Source of the DNA: Streptomyces sp. Ncost-T10-10d
Lineage (GTDB): Bacteria; Actinomycetota; Actinomycetes; Streptomycetales; Streptomycetaceae
Assembly (NCBI RefSeq): GCF_900091955.1
Contig: NZ_FMDF01000055.1
Location: 1-33,635 of the forward strand
Direction: 5' to 3'
Length of the DNA stretch: 33,635 nucleotides
Part shown: one piece after another, positions 15,043-21,984 of the stretch
Numbering within the stretch: the first letter of the stretch is position 1
How the letters are laid out: the number at the start of each line of letters is the position of its first letter
Notes under the pieces: model-generated
What the model was told of the DNA's origin: nothing
Databases searched by the model: none
What the model saw: only the letters and a program-made list of their open reading frames with translations
Program-made: the position numbers and the translations under genes

Positions 15043-16902
15043 ATGTCGCCCGTCCCCGGCGGTCTGGTCATCGGGCAGGTCACCGACGCCAACACCGGCG
15101 ACGGCATCAGCGGGGCCACCCTGACCGGCACCGGAACCGGCGCCGTGAGCACCACCTCGGCCGCCACCCCGAACGACGCGGCCCTCGGTGACGGCTTCTA
15201 CTGGGCCTTCGCACCGGTCGGCAAGCAGACGCTGGCCGTCGCCAAGTCCAAGTACGTATCGGCCTCCAAGGCTGTGACCTTCGCCGCCGACTCCACCGTC
15301 GAGAAGAACTTCTCCCTCAAGGCCGGGCGTCTCAAGGTCACGCCCACCTCGATCGACTCCTCGGTGGCCTGGGGCGGTTCGGCGACCAAGACCCTCACGA
15401 TCAAGAACACCGGTGGTGCCGACGCCACCGTCGAACTGGCCGAGAAGACCGGCGGCTTCGCCCCGGCGGCCTCGGGTGCGCCGTTGATCAGCAAGAAGGG
15501 TGACTACTCGCCGCTGTCGGCGAAGAGCCGGGCCGGCAAGGCCGGTGCCGCCGCGGCGGCACCGGCCGAGGGCGGCGACGCATGGGAGACCGTGGCCGAT
15601 CTGCCCGACACCATCGAGGACAACGCCGTAGCCGCCGACAACGGCAAGATCTACTCGGCGTTCGGCTACGACGGTTCGGCCGACATCAAGTCGCTGTACT
15701 CCTACGACGCCGAGAACGGCTGGACCAAGCTGGCCGACGCGGCCGACACCCGGGAGGCCCCGGCCCACGGCTTCATCGGCGGCAAGCTGTACGCCGTCGG
15801 TGGCTGGGGTGCCGGCGGCAGCCCGGACGCCAAGCTGGAGATCTACGACCCCGGCTCCAACAGGTGGACGACCGGTGCCCCCTCTCCGACTCCGCTGGCG
15901 GGTTCGGGCTCCGCGGTCCTGGACGGCAAGCTGTACTCCGTCGGCGGCTGCACCGCCACCGTCTGCGGCTCCGACTCGGTGACGGTCTACGACGCGTCGG
16001 ACAACTCCTGGTCCACCGCGGCAAGCTACCCGGAGGACGTCGCCTGGGAGTCCTGCGGCGCCATCGGCGCACTGCTGTACTGCTCCGGCGGTGTCACCGA
16101 CGATGGCGAGCTGAAGTCCGCATACGTCTACGACCCGGCTGGCGACTCCTGGTCGGCCCTGCCTGACATGCCGAAACCTCTGTGGGGCTCCGCGTCCACC
16201 GCGGCCAACGGCCTGCTGCTGATCTCCTCCGGCGTCAGCGGCAACGCACTCACCAACGCGGGCTACGCCTACGACCCGGCTGCCGGGACCTGGTCGTCCC
16301 TGCCCAACGCCGACGTCGCGACCTTCCGCGGCGGCGGCGCCCCGGGCTTCTACAAGGTCGGCGGCGCGACCGGCACCGCCAGCCCGGTCAGCACGGTCGA
16401 ACTGCTCCCCGGCTACGACCAGACCAGCGGCTCGGACGTCAGCTGGCTGTCGCTGGACTCCTCGGAGTTCACACTCGCTCCGGGCGCCACCGTCTCGGTC
16501 GCGGTATCGGTGAAGGCCTCGGTCGACGAGATCACCCAGCCGGGTGAGTTCACCGCTCAGGTCGCCATCTCCACCAACACCCCGTACGCGGTGGCATCGG
16601 TCCCCGTCACCATGACGGTGGCTCCGCCGAACACCTGGGGCAAGATCACCGGGACAGTGCGCGGCAAGGCATCCGACGGCAGCACGGCCCCCCTGAAGGG
16701 GGCGACCGTCCAGGTCGACTCGTGGGCGTCCTCGTACACCCTGATCACCGACAAGGACGGCCACTACGCCCTGTGGCTGGATGCTCGCAACAACCCGCTC
16801 ACCGTGATCGTCGCCAAGGACGGTTACGCACCGACGGTGACCACCGTCAAGGTCGTCAAGAAGGGAACGGTGACCACCGACTTCACTCTGAAGAAGGCCT
16901 AG
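15043..16902 (+). CDS. Kelch-repeat and carboxypeptidase-regulatory-like protein, probable C-terminal remnant of a secreted protease
   Basis: Frame of 619 residues from ATG 15043. Order: a carboxypeptidase-regulatory-like domain (about 5-95, GLVIGQVTDANTGDGISGAT), an immunoglobulin-like segment (LTIKNTGGADATVEL), about five kelch-type blades (about 180-450, e.g. KLYAVGGWGAGG, YDPGSNRWTTGAP, YDPAGDSWSALP), a second immunoglobulin-like segment, and a final regulatory-like domain (GKITGTVRGKASDG) ending in TTDFTLKKA. Streptomyces proteins with this tail normally carry a signal peptide and an S8 subtilisin domain in front. Here there is no signal peptide, no catalytic domain and no ribosome site, and homology begins within five residues of the ATG. 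I read it as a 5'-truncated remnant, probably not exported. The coding pattern is still intact, so the loss may be recent. Confidence 0.75.
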   Translation: MSPVPGGLVIGQVTDANTGDGISGATLTGTGTGAVSTTSAATPNDAALGDGFYWAFAPVGKQTLAVAKSKYVSASKAVTFAADSTVEKNFSLKAGRLKVTPTSIDSSVAWGGSATKTLTIKNTGGADATVELAEKTGGFAPAASGAPLISKKGDYSPLSAKSRAGKAGAAAAAPAEGGDAWETVADLPDTIEDNAVAADNGKIYSAFGYDGSADIKSLYSYDAENGWTKLADAADTREAPAHGFIGGKLYAVGGWGAGGSPDAKLEIYDPGSNRWTTGAPSPTPLAGSGSAVLDGKLYSVGGCTATVCGSDSVTVYDASDNSWSTAASYPEDVAWESCGAIGALLYCSGGVTDDGELKSAYVYDPAGDSWSALPDMPKPLWGSASTAANGLLLISSGVSGNALTNAGYAYDPAAGTWSSLPNADVATFRGGGAPGFYKVGGATGTASPVSTVELLPGYDQTSGSDVSWLSLDSSEFTLAPGATVSVAVSVKASVDEITQPGEFTAQVAISTNTPYAVASVPVTMTVAPPNTWGKITGTVRGKASDGSTAPLKGATVQVDSWASSYTLITDKDGHYALWLDARNNPLTVIVAKDGYAPTVTTVKVVKKGTVTTDFTLKKA

Positions 16903-16906
16903 GTTC

Positions 16907-16932
16907 GGCGGGCCCGGCCGGCCGGGCCCGCC
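16907..16932. terminator. Perfect 26-nt palindrome, bidirectional terminator
   Basis: The arms GGCGGGCCCGG and CCGGGCCCGCC around CCGG form an 11-bp stem with a 4-nt loop. It lies 4 nt after the plus-strand remnant stop and 28 nt beyond the convergent ABC ATPase stop. A second stem, GGGGCCGTGCTCAC (16950-16963) with GTGAGCGCGGCCCC (16968-16981, one mismatch), overlaps the ATPase stop codon. Confidence 0.7.
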
Positions 16933-16959
16933 GCACACCGGGTGTCCCCGGGGCCGTGC

Positions 16960-17766
16960 TCACCGTGGTGAGCGCGGCCCCGGCCACTGGGGCAGGAAGC
17001 GCACCGAGGGGCGACCGTCCGGGCCGTCGGGAGTGACCCGTGCCCTGACCCGGTAGACGTCGGCGATCAGCTCCTCGGTGATCACTTCCGCCGGGGTCCC
17101 GGCGGCCACCACCCGCCCCTCCTTCATGACGACGATCCGATCGCAGAACATCGCGGCCAGATTGAGGTCGTGCAGAGCGATCACACCGGTGAGGGGCAGC
17201 GAGGTGATCAGCGACAGCAGATCCAACTGGTGCTGGATGTCGAGGTGGTTCGTCGGCTCGTCGAGCAGCAGTTCACGCGGCTGCTGGGCCAGTGCGCGCG
17301 CTATCTGGACACGTTGCCGCTCACCTCCGGAGAGGGTGTGCCAGGACTGGTCGCCGCGATCGGCGAGACCGGTCCGCTCCAGGGCTTCGCGCACCGCGTC
17401 GTCGTCCGCCCGGCCGGGTGCCGACCAGGCCCTGCGGTGCGGGACACGCCCCAGGCGTACCACGTCCAGGACGCTCAACTCGACCTGGGTGACCGCATGC
17501 TGGTCGACCACGGCGACCCGCTGGGCCACGGTTCGGCGACCGATCTCGTCGAGCCGCCGGCCGTCGAGGGTGACCACGCCCGCATCGGGGGCGAGGACTC
17601 CTGCCAGCACCCGCAGCAGGGTCGACTTCCCGGAGCCGTTCGGCCCGATCAGCCCGACGGTGGCACCGGGCGGCGGGGTGAGGTGGACCCCGTCGAGGAT
17701 GAGGCGGCCGCCCGCCTCCCGGCTGACCCGCTCGGCACGCAGCCCCTCAGTGGCTCCAGGCGTCAT
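16960..17766 (-). CDS. btuD: ABC transporter ATP-binding protein, BtuD/FecE type (corrinoid import)
   Basis: Nucleotide-binding subunit of 268 residues that powers import through the permease encoded next to it. Walker A is GPNGSGKST (41-49), the Q-loop region is VAVVDQHAV, the signature is [15 protein letters not shown], Walker B is [13 protein letters not shown], and the switch histidine is in [12 protein letters not shown]. This is the FecCDE/BtuCD/FhuC type. ATG 17766 overlaps the permease stop by 4 nt. A corrinoid substrate is assigned from the cobalamin riboswitch that leads the operon, not from the ATPase itself. Confidence 0.88.
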   Translation of the reverse strand: MTPGATEGLRAERVSREAGGRLILDGVHLTPPPGATVGLIGPNGSGKSTLLRVLAGVLAPDAGVVTLDGRRLDEIGRRTVAQRVAVVDQHAVTQVELSVLDVVRLGRVPHRRAWSAPGRADDDAVREALERTGLADRGDQSWHTLSGGERQRVQIARALAQQPRELLLDEPTNHLDIQHQLDLLSLITSLPLTGVIALHDLNLAAMFCDRIVVMKEGRVVAAGTPAEVITEELIADVYRVRARVTPDGPDGRPSVRFLPQWPGPRSPR

Positions 17767-18854
17767 GTGATCCTCCGGCTGCGGTACAGGACCAGGACGA
17801 ACGCGGGCACGCCGATGAGGGCGGTGACGACTCCCACGGGTACTTCCTGCGGGTCGAGGACCGTCCTGGCCAGCGTGTCGACCCAGACCAGGAACACCGC
17901 CCCGGCCAGGGCGGTGACCGGCAGCAGCCGCCGGTGCCCGGAGCCGGTGAGCGCACGGGCGGCGTGCGGCAGGACCAGACCGACGAAGCCGATGGCGCCG
18001 GCCGAGCTGACGAGTGCGGCGGTCAGCAGTGCGGTCGTGCAGAGCAGCACGATCCGGGTGCGCGCGACATGGACGCCGAGTGTGGCGGCGGCGTCCTGGC
18101 CGAACGCGAAGGCGTCGAGCGTACGGGCGTGGCCGAGGCAGATCAGCAGGGTCACGACGAGAACGGCGGAGCAGATCCACACATCGGTCCAGCCGACCCC
18201 GCTGAGCGAGCCGAGCAGCCAGAACAGCACCCCGCGGGTCTGCTCTGCGTCGGCGGCGGTCATCACGACGAAGGAGGTGAGCGCGGAGAACAGCTGCATG
18301 GCCGCGACACCGGAGAGGACGACCCGGTCGGTCGTGCCGCCCAGGGTGTGGCTCAGCAGCAGAACGAGGGCGAACGAGCACAGTGCGCCGATGAACGCGC
18401 CGGTCGATATCGACACCGCTCCCCCGCCGACGCCGAGGACGACCACCACGACCGCGCCGGTCGACGCGCCGGAGGAGACACCGAGGACGAACGGGTCGGC
18501 GAGCGGGTTGCGGAGCAGGGACTGCATGACGGTTCCGCACACCGCGAGCCCGGCGCCGCACACCGCGGCAAGCAGGGTGCGCGGCATGCGCAGGTTCCAG
18601 ATGATGCCGTCCCGGATCGGGGTGAGCCGTGACCGGCCCCAGCCGACGTGGGAGGCGACCGTGGACCAGACGTCGGCAACGGAGATACGGGCGGGGCCGA
18701 TGGTGACGGCGACCGCGACGGACAGCACGAGCAGTGCGATGCCACAGGCCCACAGGGCTCCGCCGCGCAGCTTCCGTATCTGCGTGCCACTGCGCTCGGC
18801 TGCTTCGGAGGCCGGTGGCGCGTCCACCGCCGTGGCCCGTTCGGTGTCCGTCAC
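17763..18854 (-). CDS. btuC: FecCD-family ABC permease, BtuC type (corrinoid import)
   Basis: Polytopic permease of 363 residues with about ten membrane helices. Conserved FecCD features are WNLRMPRTLLAAVCGAGLAV near the N-terminal third, MQSLLRNPLADPFVLGVSSG, and GAIGFVGLVLPHAARALTG, the loop that contacts the ATPase. It forms the membrane channel as a homodimer. GTG 18854 overlaps the binding-protein stop by 4 nt (GTGA), and its own stop overlaps the ATPase start. The order binding protein-permease-ATPase and the riboswitch point to vitamin B12 or cobinamide. Confidence 0.9.
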   Translation of the reverse strand: MTDTERATAVDAPPASEAAERSGTQIRKLRGGALWACGIALLVLSVAVAVTIGPARISVADVWSTVASHVGWGRSRLTPIRDGIIWNLRMPRTLLAAVCGAGLAVCGTVMQSLLRNPLADPFVLGVSSGASTGAVVVVVLGVGGGAVSISTGAFIGALCSFALVLLLSHTLGGTTDRVVLSGVAAMQLFSALTSFVVMTAADAEQTRGVLFWLLGSLSGVGWTDVWICSAVLVVTLLICLGHARTLDAFAFGQDAAATLGVHVARTRIVLLCTTALLTAALVSSAGAIGFVGLVLPHAARALTGSGHRRLLPVTALAGAVFLVWVDTLARTVLDPQEVPVGVVTALIGVPAFVLVLYRSRRIT

Positions 18855-19891
18855 CCCGCGAATCCGAAAGTGCGCAGCCCGGCGGCAACGCGTTCCACAC
18901 CCTCGACCGTCCGGATGGACGGGTTCATGGCCTGGCCGCTCAGCAGGACATACCGCTTGTGCCTGACGGCGTCCATGTTCTTGGTGACGGGGTTGGACTC
19001 CAGGAACTCGATCTTCTTCGCGGCGCTCTCGGCGGTCTGCGCCTTGCGGGTCAGGTCGCCGATGACCAGGACGTCGGGGTTGCGGTCGGCGACGGTCTCC
19101 CAGCTGATCTGGGGCCATTCCTCATGGGTGTCGTCGAAGACGTTCTTCGCGCCGAGCTCCCCGGTGATGATGCCGGGCGCTCCGCAGCAGCCGGCCAGGT
19201 ACGGGGCCTTGGAGTCGGAGAACCAGTAGAGGAGGGTGGCGTCGGAGGCGTCGACGCCCTCGGACGCCTTCTTCACCCGGGCCCGCAGCTGCGCCACGAG
19301 CGTCTCGCCGCGTTTCTGCACGCCGAACACCTTGGCCAGGTCGCGCACTTCGCCGTACACGCTGTCCATGGCCAGTGGCGCGGTACGGGCTCCGTCGCCG
19401 CCGCCGCTGTTGTCCTTGCCGGTGCAGTCGGCGGGCGAGACATAGGTGGGGACGCCGAGATCCTCGAACTGTTCGCGGGGCGCGACGCCGCCCTTGGCGA
19501 GCGTCGACTCGAACGACGCGCTGATGAAGTCGGGTTCCTGGTCGAGGACCTTCTCCGACGACGGCCGGTTGTCCGCGATCCTGGGAACCTTGGCGTTGGC
19601 CTTCTCCAGTCCCTTCATCACCGGGTCGGTCCAGGTCGAGGTGGCGGCCAGCCGGTCGGCGAGGCCGAGGGAGAGCAGGATCTCCGTCGAACCCTGGTCG
19701 ACCGAGACGGCCCGGTGCGGTGCGGCTTCGACGGTGACGGTGCGTCCACAGTTCTTCAGCGTCACGGGGTATCCGTCGGCCGAGCCGGACTTCGCGGCGG
19801 AGCTGCTCGTTCCGCCCCCGCAGGCGCTCAGCAGGGCGAGTCCCGCCGAGAGCAGGGCGATGGTGCGGACAGGGCTGGCTATGGACGGCAC
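18851..19891 (-). CDS. btuF: Corrinoid-binding lipoprotein of ABC importer, BtuF type
   Basis: Substrate-binding protein of 346 residues with a lipoprotein signal: a short N-region, the hydrophobic run TIALLSAGLALLSA, then the lipobox LSAC. The mature protein is a two-lobed class III binding protein (HRAVSVDQGSTEILLSLGLA, EPDFISASFES, NPDVLVIGDL). GTG 19891 is chosen: GAGGGA lies about 5-6 nt upstream and the signal peptide then has normal length. ATG 19918 and GTG 19963 are in frame further up, but the latter touches the riboswitch. A small hairpin (19911-19916 with 19924-19929) lies between riboswitch and start. The cobalamin riboswitch gives the ligand class. Confidence 0.88.
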   Translation of the reverse strand: MPSIASPVRTIALLSAGLALLSACGGGTSSSAAKSGSADGYPVTLKNCGRTVTVEAAPHRAVSVDQGSTEILLSLGLADRLAATSTWTDPVMKGLEKANAKVPRIADNRPSSEKVLDQEPDFISASFESTLAKGGVAPREQFEDLGVPTYVSPADCTGKDNSGGGDGARTAPLAMDSVYGEVRDLAKVFGVQKRGETLVAQLRARVKKASEGVDASDATLLYWFSDSKAPYLAGCCGAPGIITGELGAKNVFDDTHEEWPQISWETVADRNPDVLVIGDLTRKAQTAESAAKKIEFLESNPVTKNMDAVRHKRYVLLSGQAMNPSIRTVEGVERVAAGLRTFGFAG

Positions 19892-19965
19892 GGAGTCCCT
19901 CTGCGTCTCGGGGCTCATGCGCGGAGCCCGCTGTACGGAGTCCTGCGCCCGGTACCGGGTCACAG

Positions 19966-20125
19966 GTGCCAGCAGGTCTTCGGACTCGGGCTCCTACGGA
20001 CGGGACGCCTTCCCAGGACACCCGCGGGTGGTCCCAGTGGCCGTGGCCCCGCCCGTCCCCCTCACCGCTGCGCGTCAGTTCCGGATTCTCACCGGATTCC
20101 CTGACCCCTACGTGGAGTTTGACTG
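19966..20125 (-). promoter_or_regulatory. Cobalamin riboswitch
   Basis: Read on the minus strand, GGGAATCCGGTGAGAATCCG is near the 5' side, then CTGACGCGCAGCGGTGAG, then GGGAAGGCG, and finally the B12 box AGCCCGAGTCCGAAGACCTG (19992-19973), extending through CTGGCAC to 19967. These elements in this order are diagnostic of the adenosylcobalamin riboswitch. It lies about 75 nt upstream of the binding-protein GTG. Binding of cobalamin is expected to shut down the importer operon, here most likely by blocking translation start. Confidence 0.95.
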
Positions 20126-20175
20126 GCTTCGGCAAGTTATCACGAGCCTCCGCGCAGCTCATGGGCGGTGTGGCC

Positions 20176-20210
20176 GGTGGTGCGCCGGGCTGTGTGCCCG
20201 TCGCACCACC
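20176..20210 (-). terminator. Hairpin terminator at the end of the ketosynthase-ACP operon
   Basis: A 15-bp stem, GGTGGTGCGCCGGGC (20176-20190) with GCCCGTCGCACCACC (20196-20210), has one mismatch and a 5-nt loop. It lies 10 nt after the ketosynthase stop at 20221. It separates the acyl-chain operon from the riboswitch-led importer on the same strand. Confidence 0.75.
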
Positions 20211-20220
20211 CGCCCGATGC

Positions 20221-21444
20221 CTAAGGACGCTGTAGAGCGATCACGGCGTTATGCCCCCCGAAGCCGAAGGAGTGGCTGACGGCGCGCCGGATGGGCTGCC
20301 GCAGGGGTTGCTCGGTGACGCAGTTGATGTCGAACTCGGGCGCCGGGGCGTCCAGGTTGGCGATCGGCGGTACGACTCCGCGCTGGAGCGTCAGGACGGT
20401 CAGTCCGGCCTCGATCGCTCCGGCCGCGCCCATGCAGTGCCCGAGGACACCCTTCGGGGCGGTGACGGGCGGCCGGTGCGGGTAGACCCGGCCGATGAGG
20501 GCGGCCTCGGTGGCGTCGTTCATGGGTGTCGCCGTGCCGTGTGCGTTGACGTGCTCGACGTCCTCGGCCGCCCAGCCCGCGTCGCGCAGCGCGGCCTCGA
20601 CCGCGGCCTGGGCGACCGCGCCGGACGGGTGCGGGCTTGTGGGGTGGTGGGCGTCGGTGGTGGCGCCGGTGCCGGCGAGGAGTGCCCGCGGCGCGGCGCC
20701 CCGGGCCGCGGCGTCGTCCGCCCGTTCCAGCACCATGACGGCGGCGCCTTCGCCCATGACCAGGCCGGCACGGTCGGCCGCGAAGGGCCGGCACCGCCTG
20801 GCCGGTTCGCCGTCCGCCCGGGCCGCGGCTCCGGACCGGGCGAATCCGGTCATGGCGACCGGGTAGACGATCGACTCGGTGGCTCCGGCGATCGCGATGT
20901 CGCACTGTCCGGTGACCAGCAGATCGCGGGCGACGGACAGTGCGGTGGCGCCGGACGAACAGGCGGTGCACGGTGCCAGGCTGGGGCCGGTGGCTCGCAG
21001 CTGGATGGCGATCTCGGCCGCGGGCATGTTCGGAATGGTGAGCAGGATGCCCGACGGCGAGGTGGCATCCGGTCCGTGCCGGTCGAGTACGACGGCCTGC
21101 TCGGTCAGGGCGGCGGAACCTCCGCTGCTGGTGCCGACGACCACCGCGACCCTGCTGCCCTCCCACTGCGCCGGGTCGAGTCCGGCGTCTGCGACCGCCT
21201 CCCGGGCGGCGAGAACGGCGAACTTGACGTACTTCCCCATCCGGAAGGACGTACGGCCGCCGATCGCGGCGTCCAGATCGATGCCGTCCACCGTGCAGGC
21301 GAAGTCGATCGCGCACCCTTCAAGTGCCGCGACGGTACGCACCGGCGAAACTCCGGCGCACACACCTTTCCAGGTGGATTCGGTGTCGTTGCCGACCGGA
21401 GTGATCATTCCCAGGCCTGTTACGGCAATCGCGGGCCTGTTCAT
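20221..21444 (-). CDS. Beta-ketoacyl-ACP synthase, FabF/KASII type (first ketosynthase)
   Basis: Condensing enzyme of 407 residues with the complete triad: Cys162 in TACSSGATAL, His302 in NAHGTATP and His336 in GVLGHCMGAAGAIEA, with Lys331 also present. The C-terminal SHSFGFGGHNAVIAL is typical. It should extend an ACP-bound chain by decarboxylative condensation with malonyl-ACP. It is not a chain-length factor, because the cysteine is kept. ATG 21444 overlaps the ACP stop by 4 nt (ATGA), so it is coupled to the carrier protein. It is related to the second ketosynthase of this cluster but clearly diverged. Confidence 0.92.
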   Translation of the reverse strand: MNRPAIAVTGLGMITPVGNDTESTWKGVCAGVSPVRTVAALEGCAIDFACTVDGIDLDAAIGGRTSFRMGKYVKFAVLAAREAVADAGLDPAQWEGSRVAVVVGTSSGGSAALTEQAVVLDRHGPDATSPSGILLTIPNMPAAEIAIQLRATGPSLAPCTACSSGATALSVARDLLVTGQCDIAIAGATESIVYPVAMTGFARSGAAARADGEPARRCRPFAADRAGLVMGEGAAVMVLERADDAAARGAAPRALLAGTGATTDAHHPTSPHPSGAVAQAAVEAALRDAGWAAEDVEHVNAHGTATPMNDATEAALIGRVYPHRPPVTAPKGVLGHCMGAAGAIEAGLTVLTLQRGVVPPIANLDAPAPEFDINCVTEQPLRQPIRRAVSHSFGFGGHNAVIALQRP

Positions 21445-21719
21445 CGGGCGTTGCTCGTCGGTGCCTCGCCGCCCATCAGCGCCCCGCTGCCGACTGTCGC
21501 GTCGATGTACCGCGTGATGTCGGCCAGGGTGGCGTCCTTGGGGAGCTTGTCGAAGTCCCCGTCGCCGCCCATCGTCTCCCGGATGAGGACGGCGAACTCG
21601 GCGACGGCGAGGGAGTCCATCTCCAGGCTGTCCATCGTGGAATCCGGGCGGATCTCGGCGACGGGCACTTTGAAGGTGTGCGTCAGAACCTCGGTGATCT
21701 TGGGATGAATCGCACTCAT
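21441..21719 (-). CDS. Acyl carrier protein
   Basis: Carrier protein of 92 residues. The phosphopantetheine site is Ser36 in MDSLEMDSLAVAEFAVLI (second DSL). Four helices are predictable and the charge is acidic. The C-terminus has an extra tail of about 15 residues (SGALMGGEAPTSNAR) beyond the usual carrier-protein end. GAGAGGAAG lies 5-6 nt before ATG 21719. It is translationally coupled to the first ketosynthase, so this protein is its likely partner. Specialised secondary or lipid metabolism is more likely than housekeeping fatty-acid synthesis, since fabD, fabH and fabG are not adjacent. Confidence 0.9.
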   Translation of the reverse strand: MSAIHPKITEVLTHTFKVPVAEIRPDSTMDSLEMDSLAVAEFAVLIRETMGGDGDFDKLPKDATLADITRYIDATVGSGALMGGEAPTSNAR

Positions 21720-21807
21720 GAGCTTCCTCTCCGTCATTCGGTACGGCTGCCGGGGAAGGCGAGGGGCACCGTCCCGACGCCGAATCAACTGGGTGACGTG
21801 CGTCCAG

Positions 21808-21984
21808 TTACGCCTTGTGCCGAACCGATTCGCCACCGCCCTGCTGCGGCCGCGTGCACCATCGGGTCAGGACGGCTGCCGTACCCCAGAAGACCAGCAG
21901 CGCAACGCGGACGCCGAGGGCCCCGACCCCCTCTCGCACCCGCCGCGTCCGCACATTTGTTCCTGTCCTTGTCGCGGCCCTCAT
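21808..21984 (-). CDS. 58-residue single-helix membrane miniprotein
   Basis: ATG at 21984 overlaps the acyl-CoA oxidase stop (ATGA) and the frame runs to TAA at 21810-21808. The product has a basic N-terminus rich in Arg and Thr (MRAATRTGTNVRTRRVRE), one hydrophobic segment at about residues 21-40 (LGVRVALLVFWGTAAVL), then a polar tail ending SVRHKA. GGGGAG lies close upstream, inside the oxidase end. Start-stop coupling, third-position G/C and a clear membrane helix support a real gene, but I recognise no family. It fills most of the otherwise unexplained 261-nt gap between oxidase and ACP genes. It could anchor the carrier or ketosynthase proteins at the membrane; that is inference. Confidence 0.55.
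   Translation of the reverse strand: MRAATRTGTNVRTRRVREGVGALGVRVALLVFWGTAAVLTRWCTRPQQGGGESVRHKA

Noticed and set aside
14836..16938. 700-codon open frame on the minus strand opposite the kelch-repeat gene
   Set aside because: Composition artefact of high-G+C DNA: the opposite plus-strand frame has clear domains, while this one is low-complexity Gly/Arg/Val/Asp with no motif or start site.
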